Assembly (NCBI GenBank): GCA_039566865.1
Contig: CM076954.1
Coordinates: 6,890,001-6,954,000, forward strand
Direction: 5' to 3'
Length of the DNA: 64,000 nt
From: Aurelia coerulea
Lineage: Eukaryota; Cnidaria; Scyphozoa; Semaeostomeae; Ulmaridae
The position numbers and the translations under genes are program-made. Shown piece by piece: positions 9,950-21,471 of this stretch. The notes beneath the pieces are model-generated. The model saw only the letters and a list, made by a program, of their open reading frames with translations, ran no database searches and was not told the DNA's origin. Numbering within the stretch: the first letter of the stretch is position 1; the number at the start of each line of letters is the position of its first letter.

Positions 9950-12434
9950 CAAATCATCAAAATATTTTATTACAGCATAAAATCGTGAAGTGGTGGTTGT
10001 ACCTTTCTGTCATGTTGTGACAATTAGGAAACTATGTGAGGAACAAATCAAGAGGTCTGGATAAGACACACAGACAAATGCAAAACTTTGAGGCTGCCAA
10101 GTGGTCAAATCGCCAGTGAATGGTCACTTCCTGCCAATGTATTTTCTAACAAACAAAGGTATGCGAAAAAATTTAATGAATAACACAGAAGCTATTTGTG
10201 TTTTGTGTGTCATGTGAGTTGTTGAAATATTTGACAGCGGAACAAAAAGAGGAAGTGGCAGCTTATGATTGAAGAAATATCTGCCAATGGGGGTACTAAT
10301 TTACTCCTACAGTGTCCAAAGTGGAACCGCTTTGTTTGTGAGACAAAGCGGCGTCCAGGTTTACTAGTCTATCTGTCAACACTAGATGAAGTAATTTCAT
10401 TTCTGTAATCTCAACGATTATTAAACAAATCTTCTACATTCACATAAATTGAAAAGACATTTGATTGAAAACACAGAAATTATACATTGACAGTAACCAC
10501 CATGAAATGTTATTGTGGGAAAATTGCACGCGGTTTCGTGTGTACAAAAGAGGAGGACAATATCCACGTCTTGTCTATTATATTTGGACTACAGACCCAA
10601 TTTGCTTTCCACAAAAGGGCATCAATGCTTTTCTTTCAAATAGAATGATTGATAATAATGATAGTATGCGCCAATGAGCAGCTCTGTTGAGAAACAGTAT
10701 TGTTTACCATATGAAAAGTATTACTGTTTCCAATAGTCACAAGGCGATCACACAAATATGCGTTCTTGCTAAAAAAAACTGTCCTGCAAAACCATTGCCA
10801 GACAGATGTGATGGGAACTCGTGGGAAACGCAAAAGCCTACCTGTGCACTTGTGCATGTCATCCTCTGTGCTGCATGGGTTTGCATGGGTTGGGGGATTT
10901 TCGATTTACTGTCATCTAATAAGTGTCTGAATTTAACCATCTGGGTAAATTGTAGGAACCTGGCCAGTTTATGACATTATGACACTGAGTCGCCCAAAGG
11001 CAAGATGCAACTTTCCATTCCATTCCACAACAAGCAAGCATGCCGGTAATATTTCATTAGTTGACAGTAATCATTGATGAACTCTATACGATATCATACC
11101 GTCAAAAGTTAATAGTAAATCAAATCAGTACATTACAGGATTTTTGCGATTCGAAGATTTCGCAGCGATAAAAACATGATTAGAAGGAAAGGCTGCGGAT
11201 CAGTGTTTCAAACATAACCTGCAAGATCCACTGTTGTTTGTTGGCCTAATTTCTGTCTGCAATTCAACAAGAAAACATAACATGGAGATAAATGACCCTC
11301 TCTTAATTTGGTATGAACGTTCAAATCGAAATTAATGATCCTACGGCTTCTGGAGCGAACTTCAAATTCAAATTTTGTTCTTAGGACGGTGGTCGGTTTT
11401 ATTTAACGATGCGATGGTCTTCCGCCCGGCTAAAAATGCAAGGAAGTGATACTGTTACAATATAAGTAATTTACCTTGTAGTTAATGATGTAGCTCAGCC
11501 ACCTGCTAAATGAGGCAATCAACTCGCCTTGCAAACGCGGTGAAATTACGGTCGTGATGTTGTCTTGTTTTCGTCTGCCTAAATGATGAAATTTGCGATG
11601 CTACTTGGCATGCAAGCCTTTCCTTCCGCAACTGCATACCACAATTGGAGTCAACGGCTGCCTGCCTGTCTGGTCGCTAACAGCTCTTTGATTGCAAACT
11701 GCCCGCTAACATTTCGTCTGAACAGGTTTTAACCAAAACACAACTCATCAACAGTGGGTTGGAAAGGCCAATTTTTCGCATTTGTACACAAGATAAAGCT
11801 TTTGTCTAGCTCCTATTCAAATTATTCTTAATTAGAAGCAATTGCATACCGCTGACCACCAAAATTGCAACGCAAACGAGTAGCTATGCGGGCGCGTTTT
11901 AATTAATCATTGGAAACTGGTGTCTAATTACAATTCTCTGCTCAGCAGCTTCGCGATTGAAGGGACCGACAGTAATTGCGATTGGTTAATTAAAACAATA
12001 GAGTCAAAGGGTGCGAAGACAATAGAGCAGACAGAGGCTTCTATCAGCAGCTCGAGTGTTCTTTTTCAATGCAGCTTTGATTAGGCGAAAAGCGTGACTA
12101 GCACAGACAAACACCTTTTGTTCTGTGGCTTAATCACTTGTGAGTATTCTGTAAATATGGCATAAATTGAATGAGAAAATCCCCCGGGTCTAACTCATGG
12201 GTGTCTAAGATTATCATCTTATTCTCATTTCATAATTTAACGAACATTCTCGAGGGCAATTAATGTACGGATGATACAGTACTGAACCATTTACCTCTCC
12301 CTGATATGTTGCTCGTCATAATCATAGAAATGGTCATAATGTACGGAGGACAGCGATTGATAGAATGTGCTTTCACGGACTTTGATCCAAGCAACTCATT
12401 ATTGTGAAATTGATACGGAATTTTATGTTTTGAC
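9950..12434. other. 2.5 kb with no recognised gene or repeat
   Basis: Short overlapping ORFs near 10465-10974 lack family resemblance, and frames are open on both strands at once, so I do not call them. The stretch has the fewest matches to other parts of the window and may be unique host intergenic or intronic DNA. Confidence 0.4.
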
Positions 12435-12442
12435 CATGGCCT

Positions 12443-13210
12443 CCAGTATGGAATGTAAGTTTTCCGTGCACCGGACAGCGAAATTGTCAATGATCGGTGT
12501 GCACCAATTGGTGTACACCGGGTGGCCCAGCCACTCACATGCGCCTGCGTGCACCGGAGACGCATCTATCTAGGGGGGTCCGGGGGCATGATCTCCCGGA
12601 AAAATTTGGATTTACAACATTTAGAATTATTTAGAACACAACCAAATTTTGCTTTTCTCTGGTTTTCAGCATGGCCAGTATAAACAAATTGGGGGGGGGA
12701 CTAAAATGAAGGGGTCTGGGGACGAAGTCCCCAGGAAATTTTTTGAGGAAACACCCTCTACTTGGGCTTAGAACACTTCTGGCGATCTCATATTTGCTGG
12801 CGCCATAGTAGAACCTTGACCATTTCTAATTACACTATTTTTAAAGATCAGTATCCCCAGGAAAATGTTTGAGTAAGCATCTTTTTCGTTAGCTTTTACT
12901 TTTAGAATGCCTCTCCATCCCAGTATATCTTTACCGGAGACAAATTGAAAACTTGACATTTCTGACAACACTGCACAAAAAAACCACAAGGAGATGAGCA
13001 AGATGCTTTTCAGACAGAATTTATTGGTAGTATCATTGTTGAAGCTTTTGAAACCCAAAAGATTCCTAACAGATGAGTGCACCAAAGGAATAAAATCATA
13101 GGCTTGTGCACCACAAGGTTTTTACACCATTTTGTGCACCAGATTGTGCACCGGTTGACCACTCTGTGCACCGGACATGTCCGGTGCACTTCACTTTCTT
13201 TCCATACTGG
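12443..13210. mobile_element. 768 bp TIR element, 8 bp TSD, GTGCACC subterminal repeats
   Basis: TSD CATGGCCT at 12435-12442 and 13211-13218. Ends are CCAGTATGGAA/TTCCATACTGG. Both subterminal zones hold clustered GTGCACC(GG) copies, about ten, in both orientations, as seen for transposase-binding sites. No intact transposase. The 8 bp TSD fits hAT or P-like elements. Confidence 0.82.
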
Positions 13211-13377
13211 CATGGCCTTAGTCATTATCATCAAATTTCATTAAATTGCTGATATGAATTTGTGTTTGCAAATTTCTCTCAAATGAAACCGCTGCGCTGT
13301 CGGGGCTAGTGGAGTGATGGCAGGGGAGCAGGGGGCAGGGGAGCATGGGGCAATTGGCTCCCCCCTGCTAGCGAAAT

Positions 13378-13510
13378 ATGAGGGACGAAAACGGCAATCT
13401 CAAACCAGTGACTATGCTCAAACACATGGACGCCAAAGGTGCCCTTGTTGAATTGCTAATCAAATATGGAGGCTTCCTCGGAGAATTCTTCTACAAACTT
13501 GGAATATTTC
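13378..13510 (+). other. Possible short coding fragment of unknown origin
   Basis: From 13378 a frame reads MRDENGNLKPVTMLKHMDAK and then KGALVELLIKYGGFLGEFFY before losing protein-like character around 13510. Composition is more protein-like than the surroundings, but I recognise no family and see no splice signals, so it may be chance or a transposon remnant. Confidence 0.2.
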
Positions 13511-13534
13511 ATTTCATTCATTTATTTTTATTCA

Positions 13535-14090
13535 GAAGAGTACACGTTTTTTTAAATAAAAACTGGTTTATAAGAAACCAGTACTACGACGACCAACAAT
13601 TTAAGCCCAGGGGGACACTCAGCAATACGCATACGGGGGGAGGTCACTACAAGAAATTTTCAGGAAACCCAAAAATATCAGTTTAGCTTCAGTACAACCC
13701 AAAAATATCAGCTTATTTTATACATTGACATCCTGTAAACGAACAAAAAAGATCCTGAAACAATGCAAATTGAGGCCAGGATTGCCTCTAAATGACCCAG
13801 AAATATCATTTTGACAATATTTGATGCCCTAAAATATCAAAAACATAATTTCAGTTTATTTGGACCCAACAATATCACTTTCAGCCAAATTCTGAGCCAA
13901 AAATATGGGACTTACCTTCCCGTATGTGCATGTGCTGAGTGCCCCCCCCCCTGGAATTTAAGAAACTCTAGTACTACGTTCAAGAACAATTAAGAAATTC
14001 TAAAATTATATTTATGTGTGTTCTTTTATCTATATCTCTCTAACAAAGCTAAACTTTTGACTGCAAAAAATTGCTAACTTTTTGCCATAA
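13535..14090 (+). mobile_element. AAGAAAC-type MITE, copy 3 (split by another MITE)
   Basis: GGTTTATAAGAAACCAGTAC at 13564 and AAGAAACTCTAGTACTACGT after 13961 match the copies at 31.66 and 55.86 kb, where these two parts are contiguous. The gap is exactly the 349 bp element at 13606-13954. Confidence 0.65.
13606..13954. mobile_element. MITE of the CCC[A/G]GGGG family inside another MITE
   Basis: TSD AATTTAAG at 13598-13605 and 13955-13962. Inverted ends are CCCAGGGGG.CACTCAGCA and TGCTGAGTGC..CCTGG. Inside are about six diverged repeats of the phrase ACCCAAAAATATCA. No ORF of its own. Confidence 0.88.
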
Positions 14091-14305
14091 TTACTCTATG
14101 TTCTAAATTTCAAAAAATTATATTGCCACTTTGTATGAAGCGTTATTTAGGCCAAAATCCATTTCTGCCAGATTTGAAATCTACAAATATCATCGTTAAT
14201 TGTCATTATTATGTTAACGTTTAAAAGGAAATTCGAAACAACATGTACATTACAATATATCCTTTTCAACGACACCAAACAGAAGTTGCAAAGTGAATTG
14301 CTGCT
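14091..14305. other. Unassigned short stretch
   Basis: AT-rich DNA between two elements. No ORF or repeat recognised. Confidence 0.3.
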
Positions 14306-14313
14306 CATCAACT

Positions 14314-15361
14314 CAGTGGCGTCGTGGGAGCATGATTTTAGGGGGGGGCCAAGGGTCAGAATTTTCCGACAGAGAGACATTTTTCCGACAAAAATTAAGC
14401 AGGAATATAACGTAGAAAAAGTGGCAAAATGTCTCAGAACTTTTATAAAAGTTCCATAATAGCGAAGAATTTTTCAAAGGGACGCAACAGTCCTGTTAAA
14501 AGGGGATTCTTGTTGGAGGTGAAGCTGTTGTCGAGACGTGATTGGTGTTGGAGGTGGAGGTGAAGCTAGATGCGCAAGGAGAGAGGAAAACTGGGGGTCT
14601 GGGGGCTTGCCCCCGGGAAAATTTTCCGTGACCACGCCCTTTAGATCGTTGCAAAACGCCCCTATTTTAAAAAATCTACTGTTTGTTTTTGATGGGAAAT
14701 TTCGAAAAAAGGACCTCAAAAGCACTGAAAAATAGATCGTTTTCAAATTTTAGATAACAACGTGATAGCTTGATATAAATCTTTATTTCTATAAGCATCC
14801 GTTTACAGAAACTGAAAGTAATCCCATCTTAGTAATCATTTCCATCTTCCTCAACAATCTTCACTTGTGCAAATTCTGAATGACATTTTTTAAGTATGAA
14901 ACGCGCAAAATAAATTGTAAATTTATCGTTTTTAGTCACTAAAATGTAGGTAAAACGACCAAATTTTCGGGGAAAAAGTCCAAGAATGCTATGATCGAAA
15001 GCATTTGTCTGAAATTTATTCGTCCGAAACTTTTTGCGCCTATGTGTCTATTTTTCCAACATAAGAACACACTTTTCTTTCGATTGAAAAAGGAATTTTT
15101 TGCAGAAAAACGAACGAAGGAAATAGTTTTTTGCCGAAAAACCTACTTTTTCATCAAAAATTACGTTTTGCGATAAAAAAAAAATGATATTTCATGTACA
15201 CATTTCGATTGCCATAAAGTAACTATGTGAGGAAAATGGATTATTTCAATTTTTTTCGATTTTTCCGACAAGAATGGAAAACTGACGAATTTTCCGACAA
15301 CATTTTCACAGGGGGGGCATGGCCCCCCTGCCCCCCCCCCCCCCCGGCCACGACGCCACTG
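14314..15361. mobile_element. hAT-like non-autonomous element, 1048 bp
   Basis: TSD CATCAACT at 14306-14313 and 15362-15369. Ends are CAGTGGCGTCGTGG and CCACGACGCCACTG, perfectly inverted; hAT ends commonly start CAGxG and hAT TSDs are 8 bp. G/C-run stems near 14335 and 15310. ORFs inside (such as 14211-14459 and 14538-14735) have no transposase features. Confidence 0.9.
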
Positions 15362-16328
15362 CATCAACTGCAAAGTGCAAAGCAATTAAGCAAAATTCCA
15401 TTTCCAAAATGCTAAATCAAACCTGGATCAGATATCAGATATAAAATTCAAAATGTTTGTTTGCGATTGACATTTTTTTTAGACAACTGTCTCCAGAATC
15501 ACTCAAGAGGATGGTGACAGGGGGGTTGATAACGATCCTCCTTGGATAACTAGTGAGCTTAAAACCGCAATCAAACGAAAACATAGGGTCTTCAAAAAAT
15601 TTCTTGATCGTGGTAGGAGACAAGAAGACTGGAATCTAGTTAAGGAAGTTCGCAATGAAACGAGTAAAATGATGACAAAAGCGAAGGAAAACTATTATCA
15701 GAAACTTAGTCACAAATTGTCCGATCCTAATCAGGGCGCAAAAGCCTATTGGACTGTTTTAAACAGGATATTAAACAAGAAAAAGACCTTGAATATACCA
15801 CCACTTCTAGAAAATGGGATATTTGTAACAAATATTCAAAATAAGGCAACTATTTTTAATGAGTATTTCGTTGAGCAATGCTCTGCGATACCTACTGGAA
15901 GCACTCTTCCGAGATTTATCCCCAAGTTTAATAATGTTCTGGAAACATTGCCAATTGACAGGGAAAAAGTTCTTAAAATCATTCGTTCATTGTATACTAA
16001 AAAAGCCCATGGCTGCGACGACATCTCTATCTCAAATCTCAATGATAAAAATCTGTGATCATTTAATTGTTGAACCAATGTGTCTAATTTTTGAAAAATG
16101 TCTAGCTACTGGTAAATATCCCTCTATTTGGAAGAAAGCAAACGTGATTCCAATCCATAAAAAGGGAAGCAGGCAAAGCAAGAAGAACTATAGACCAATC
16201 TCACTCTTGCCGATATTTGGAAAGATATTCGAGAAATTGATATTTGACGCAATATATCTTCATCTTTGTGAAAATGGTCTCTTAACTGTAAATCAATCAG
16301 GCTTTCGCAATGGGGATTCAGCGGTTAA

Positions 16329-16331
<3 letters not shown>

Positions 16332-16359
<28 letters not shown>

Positions 16360-18687
16360 AACATTATTTACAGTTGGTTAAAAAAAACTGATAGTTCAAA
16401 ATTGAACTAATTAAGACCAACTATTTACACAAAAAGGAATACTAATTACAATGAATAGATAAATACATGATTATGATACAGAAATATTTCTGGTGAAATT
16501 CCCACGGACTCTTTATCTACATATTTTGCATGAGCAACTGTCACCCTTCCACTCTTTAATTGATCTCTTAAAGCTAGCACTGGTTGCCAGGCTTTTTATT
16601 GAGTCAGACAAAGTGTTCCAAAGGATGGCCCCCCTGAAAGATAATGAATCATTTCCATATGACAAGGTGTTGGTGCTTGGTAACCGTAGAAGATTTTTAG
16701 TCCTTAGGTTATAGGCTACATCTTTTGCCTGGAAGATATTCCACATAAAAGATGGATTTTCCGAATTGAGGCATTTATATATTTCCAGCATTAATTTTTG
16801 CAAATTTCGAGTGTGAATAGCACATTCGCTACCCCTAGCTAAGAGTTCAGCAAAGGGGGCTGCGAAATCCTCCCACATTATTCTCAGTGCCCTTTTATGG
16901 ACTCTGTTTATTGCTGCATTGGCATCTTTCCCACAGAACATCCAGATTAAAGGACAATAATTAAAATTTGACATGATAAATGTATTATAAAGAATACGCC
17001 TCTTGTCCTGATCTAAATATTCTGCTACTCGTGAAAACGCACTGGTCTTGTTGTTGGCTTTTGTGCAAAGTGTTTTTACATGTTCGGAAAATTTTAGCCG
17101 GGGGTCAATAGTAATACCTAAGAGTTTCACTGTGCTAGTTGCAGGAATCGGTTTCTTATCAATTTCAAACATGTATTCCTGGCCTGGTTTCAGCCCAAGA
17201 AACATGACTTGAAATTTGGAAGGATTTGCAACCATTCCATTGTCCCGAAACCAACACAGCGCATTATGGGTATCATTCTTAAGACAGGATATAACATGTT
17301 CTAGGTTTTGACTGCATGCATATATTGTATTGTCATCTGCAAAATTACAGAACTCTGACTTAGTAATGGCATATGTGAAATCGTTCATGAAGAAGTTAAA
17401 CAGAAATGGACCTAACACTGAACCTTGGGGGACACCTGATTCTATGTTTTGCCATTCGCTAAATGAGATGCCACATTTGACTCGTTGCTTCCTGTTTGAG
17501 AGGTAACTTGAAAAGAGTTTCAGGCTTTTTAGACCAAAACCATAGGCAGCCAGCTTAGCTATTAAGAGATCATGTGGAAGGCAGTCGTAAGCTTTTGACA
17601 AATCCATCAGTACCATTCCCACATAGCCCTTTTTATCCAGTGTACTGCGACAAGCTTCAATAAGACGGAACAGCGCGTGTTGTGTACTGTAACCGTTACG
17701 GAAGCCACACAGTAAACTAGAAAGTCTGGTATTTGCAAACGGTGTCATTTGCTTGGCCATGATGCGCTCAAAGACTTTAGATAGGGCTGGAAGGACACTT
17801 ATAGGCCTAAAATTAAATTTCAATGTAGAATCATCAGCTTTAAAGATAGGTGATACATCAGCCAGTTTTAGTTGGTCTGGAAATTCGCTATTTCCGAACA
17901 TCTTATTAATATACAATGTGATCTGATCAATACACAAACCTGAGAGTAATTTTAGAATGTCCGTAGGAATCTCCCCACTAGATTTTTTTGAACTATTAAG
18001 CTGGTTGATTTCCTTCCAGACATCAATGGGTGCAACAAAATTAAATTCAAATTCGTCAACAATACCAACAGCCTCCTTGATTCTGATAATACTTGGATGG
18101 TTCCTATATTTTTGGATCGAATGCAGCACATGATCAGTTGTCGAAGTGACTTCAACGTCAGACTCTGGCGGTGCAGTGATAGGTAGTGTGTCGGTTATAT
18201 TTACAAAGTAAGAATTGAAAACTTCACATATCATCTTGTCATCATTTATGATGTTATCGTTTTCTACAAGAACTATTTTGTTGTGCCCAGATGTTTTGTC
18301 AGTAAAGAGGGGCTTGAAAGTTTTCCAGAAATTTTTATCTTTTCCAACTTCTTTAGGGTCTAGTTGGGCGAAAAACTTCCTCTTTGCTGCTCTGTTCAAC
18401 CTGACAACTAAATTTCTCTGTTGCTTATATTTGCGAAAGTCTTCTTCTGTTCGTGTTTGATTGGATTTATTTTTCAATCTTGTTCGAACCATAATTGCTT
18501 TTTTGAGTTCTTTTGACACATGGGGCTTGTTGTTTCCCCTGAATATAGCTGTCTTAAGGGGAGCATGCTTGTCTAGCTTTGCCTTTACCAATTCCTCGAA
18601 CTCGTCATATGTTTTAGGTCTGGTTGTACAGAGTCCATTAGCTAGGTCTGCTTGAAAATCCTGATCCGAAAAATGTTTGTAGTTGCG
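16332..18687 (-). mobile_element. RT2 insertion: 5'-truncated non-LTR element with (TAA)n tail
   Basis: Flanked by AATCA at 16327-16331 and 18688-18692, inside RT1. On the minus strand its 3' end is a (TAA)n microsatellite at 16332-16359, a tail type known from CR1-related clades. The 5' end cuts into ORF2 downstream of where the endonuclease would be. Removal rejoins RT1 between SAVN and QLLL. Confidence 0.85.
16513..18591 (-). CDS. RT2 reverse transcriptase, uninterrupted 692-codon ORF
   Basis: This is the only long retrotransposon frame in the window without stop or frameshift. Visible RT blocks are FNFRPISVLPALSKVFER (259-276), GFRNGYSTQHAL (296-307), VLMDLSKAYD with the catalytic Asp (327-336), ESGVPQGSVLGP (384-395) and FADD (417-420; the usual Y is F). 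The thumb follows, then a C-terminus ending in a Cys-rich CSCKIC. The APE endonuclease expected upstream is absent, so the copy could not move on its own although the polymerase looks complete. The start used is the first Met in frame; the natural ORF2 would begin further upstream. The intact frame suggests this is among the youngest retrotransposon insertions here. Confidence 0.9.
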   Translation of the reverse strand: MVKAKLDKHAPLKTAIFRGNNKPHVSKELKKAIMVRTRLKNKSNQTRTEEDFRKYKQQRNLVVRLNRAAKRKFFAQLDPKEVGKDKNFWKTFKPLFTDKTSGHNKIVLVENDNIINDDKMICEVFNSYFVNITDTLPITAPPESDVEVTSTTDHVLHSIQKYRNHPSIIRIKEAVGIVDEFEFNFVAPIDVWKEINQLNSSKKSSGEIPTDILKLLSGLCIDQITLYINKMFGNSEFPDQLKLADVSPIFKADDSTLKFNFRPISVLPALSKVFERIMAKQMTPFANTRLSSLLCGFRNGYSTQHALFRLIEACRSTLDKKGYVGMVLMDLSKAYDCLPHDLLIAKLAAYGFGLKSLKLFSSYLSNRKQRVKCGISFSEWQNIESGVPQGSVLGPFLFNFFMNDFTYAITKSEFCNFADDNTIYACSQNLEHVISCLKNDTHNALCWFRDNGMVANPSKFQVMFLGLKPGQEYMFEIDKKPIPATSTVKLLGITIDPRLKFSEHVKTLCTKANNKTSAFSRVAEYLDQDKRRILYNTFIMSNFNYCPLIWMFCGKDANAAINRVHKRALRIMWEDFAAPFAELLARGSECAIHTRNLQKLMLEIYKCLNSENPSFMWNIFQAKDVAYNLRTKNLLRLPSTNTLSYGNDSLSFRGAILWNTLSDSIKSLATSASFKRSIKEWKGDSCSCKICR

Positions 18688-20235
18688 AATCAGTTGTTAT
18701 TAATAACCCATAAGATCTATAGTGCTTTTGAGGGAACTCCAAGCAAGGAAACTCGGGCAGTCTTCTTAGATCTTTCGAAGGCATTTGACAGAGTTTGGCA
18801 TGATGATGATAATATAAAATGGAATGTAGTGGTATATCTGGTGACCTCCTCGCCCTCATTCAAAACTTCCTATCTGATCGCAAGCAGCGCGTTGTACTGA
18901 ATGGCAAAAGCTCGCAATGGCGTACTATCTCTGCTGGTGTTCCACAAGGTTCTGTCTTGGGTCCTCTGTTCTTTTTGGTCTATATCAATGACTTAGTTGA
19001 TAATATAAATTGCGATGTCAAGATGTTTGCTGACGATACATCCCTTTTTTCTACTGTAACAAATGAAGCTGTGACTGCAGGGGTGCTGAATAGGGATTTA
19101 GAAAAGGCGCGATTATGGGCGTGGCAATGGAAGATGCAGTTTAATGCTGAAAAAACGGAAGAGGTTATTTTCTCCACAAAAAGGCTACGACCACAACATC
19201 CTTCATTAAAATTGGGAAATGATGTGATAGTAAATGTGCCTCAGCATAAGCACCTTAGAGTTATTCTTGATTCAAAGCTAAACTTCCACAGTCATATAAA
19301 AGAGGCTATTATGAAAGCGAGGCGTGGTATTGGTATCATTCGACACATCTCTAGATATGTCTCGAGAGAGGTACTTGATCAAGTCTACAAGCTTTATGTA
19401 AGGCCTCATCTTGACTATGGTGACATAATCTATCACAAGTACGATCCTGATATGAAATTAGATTTAACTAAAAAATTGAACAGACTCAGTACTCTGCAGC
19501 TCTTGCAGTTACTGGAACTTGGAGAGGTACTAGTAGGCAACGGTTATACGATGAATTGGGTTGGGAAGATCTCTATAGCAGGTGACGGTACAGAAGACTG
19601 TGCCATTTTTACAATTTAAGGTTGACGCGTTCTCCAGATTATTTGTTTGCTAAAATTCCATGTGAGCGCCAGATACCATAATCTTCGAAACTCTCGGGAT
19701 TATGACCAAAACGTAGGAAGAACGGCTCGGTTTACAAACACGTACTTTCATAACTTTTCATAACATCATTTCACTGTTTGAATGGAATCTACTGACTGAT
19801 GATATAAAGAATGCCAGCTCTCTTGCAGTGTTTAAGAGCAAGCTACTATCGACAATACGACCTTTGAAAAGAACTATGTATGGTATTTGCGACCTCGTAG
19901 GTATCAAGCGTTTGACGAAACTTCGTGTGGAGTTTAGCTCACTCAATGCACACATATTCCGTCATAACTTTGACTGCGTCAGCCCACTGTGCTTGTGTGG
20001 CATGGGCAACGAAGATAACGCACATTTCCTCCTGCACTGCCATCGGTTTCGTGTAATGCGTCGTGATCTCCTTGGTCAGCTTTCTAAAGTCCCCGGTCTT
20101 GATCTTGCAAATATGGACTCAAAAGCATTGTGTGAGTTGCTTCTCTACGGCAGCCCTCAGTTCACTATAATCGACAATAGAATAATCCTAGAAGCAACCA
20201 TGTCAGTCATTGAGAGGTCTATGCGGTTGGACTAA

Positions 20236-20940
20236 ATACCAACATTAGCAGCAATCCCTTTTCGTCTGTAGCGTAATGTGTGAGATTGTTGTACTGTATT
20301 GTAGTGTGAAGTGCAACTTGGGGCTATGTAGAGTGGGGCTGCCTTCTTTTTTGGAATGACTACAATTTGAATGACTATAGCAGGTCAGTAAATTTGTTGG
20401 GGATACGAACAGGCTAAGTTGTGAGCCTCAAGGAATCCCCAAAAAAGGGCTCCAGATCGCATGCGCAGTAATGATTTGCTTCACTTATTTAATATGCAAA
20501 TTAGCTTGACCGTTGAGAAAAAGGGAAGAAACAAAAGCAGCGATGCGCATGACAACGTGAGCCCCACCGTCGACTCACTTTCAACAAACTTGAAACACAA
20601 TGTATCTAAACAATAAGGTCGTCACTTCATCTCCCCAAAAAAAAGATCAATTTAATTCAATGTAGCAAAACTTAGACGAATGTCCTCAGTCTAGGAGCCG
20701 CTCTGCTCTACATGGTTTCTCGTTGTACCTAGAGTGTCTTCTTGTTGTATAGTTTGTCTTTTGGTGTGGAGTAGTGTGGTGTGGTATTGGGTTCTTTTGT
20801 TAGTTAAATTAGATTATTGTTTATATTTATTGTAAGAGTCATTCATAGTGGGGACTAGATGACCATGTGTCTTTTCCCGCTATGATTGGCTCAGATTCTT
20901 GTATTGTAGTTTATTTTCTTAGAGATTGATATAAAAAAAA
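20236..20940 (+). other. 3' UTR of RT1 with short A tail
   Basis: No ORF. Ends in an A-run at 20932-20940, the likely 3' end of RT1. The middle part (about 20330-20700) may itself contain an insertion, but I could not define ends. Confidence 0.5.
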
Positions 20941-20944
20941 CAGG

Positions 20945-21016
20945 GGGGTTACTAGTACTGGGTACTGACCCCTTTGGTACCTGGTACTGGCACCTGTGGT
21001 ACCGGGTACTGGATGG
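20945..21016. repeat. GGTACC-rich minisatellite
   Basis: Alternating GGGTACTG, GGTACCTGG and GGTACCGGG words in about 70 bases. Partly self-complementary. Lies directly after the RT1 tail. Confidence 0.6.
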
Positions 21017-21299
21017 CATGAGGATGGTACAGAATAACATTTCCAAGAACAAAATTGAACATCTCATCAGTCGAAGAATAACCAACACAATGGTTTGATA
21101 TATGTTTATGTTGGAGCTAGAGGCTCAGTTTTATATCAGACAATATATTTTCTCACAATTTGAAAAAGAATTGTCCTCAGCTACTCAAACGACGTATATG
21201 CGTGTAATAGTTACTATCAAAATCAAAATTATGTGTACTATAAAGTATTCAGGGAAAAAGAGATTTCTAATTACATGTGTATCATATATAGATAAAAAA

Positions 21300-21400
21300 A
21301 GCTAAAATCTAATCTAAAAACACCCCCAGTACAGGTCAGAACGGCAGGGATAGCATTAAAAGGTCAGTGCGACATTTTTTCCATAATGGTCCCTCCAGAG
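21300..21400 (-). mobile_element. Fragment of RT6-family 3' UTR
   Basis: On the minus strand GGAGGGACCATTATGG, CACTGACCTTTTAATGC and ATCCCTGCC appear in the same order as after RT6 (38390-38455) and at 41490-41560. No coding part. Confidence 0.6.
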
Positions 21401-21471
21401 GTGTGTCATTGGAAGAAACTTTTTCGGTTTTTGTGTCAAATTTTGGTAGCCTTTGGAATTTTAGTAACACC

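Larger units (their letters stand above)
15485..20235 (+). pseudogene. RT1: CR1/L2-like retrotransposon ORF2, split by RT2
   Basis: Part 1 (15485-16331) holds the linker after the endonuclease (PPWITSELKTAIKRKHRVFK) and the RT fingers (RPISLLPIFGKIFEKL, NQSGFRNGDSAVN), with a frameshift near 16050. The frame then stops at a 2.36 kb insertion. Part 2 (18691-20235) continues QLLLITHKIYSAFEG, VFLDLSKAFDRVWHD, GVPQGSVLGPLFFLVYINDL and FADDTSLF. Frameshifts follow near 18810 and 19490. The last frame, 19828-20235, carries the Cys-rich C-terminus (CVSPLCLCG..EDNAHFLLHC). The endonuclease is missing, so the copy is 5'-truncated. It is the same family as RT5 and RT10. The order of blocks is certain; the clade within CR1/L2/Jockey is not. 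Confidence 0.88.

Noticed and set aside
10465..10974. Cluster of overlapping ORFs as a gene
   Set aside because: Frames open on both strands over the same bases, no family resemblance, no splice signals.
14211..15415. ORFs inside the hAT-like element (such as 14538-14735 and 15227-15415)
   Set aside because: Open on both strands, G/P-rich from homopolymer runs, no transposase motifs.
15859..16410. 183-codon plus frame ending in a poly-tyrosine run as a distinct protein
   Set aside because: It is RT1 after a frameshift running into the (ATT)n tail of the RT2 insertion.
18215..18655. Plus-strand ORFs antisense to RT2
   Set aside because: Shadows of the long minus-strand RT frame.
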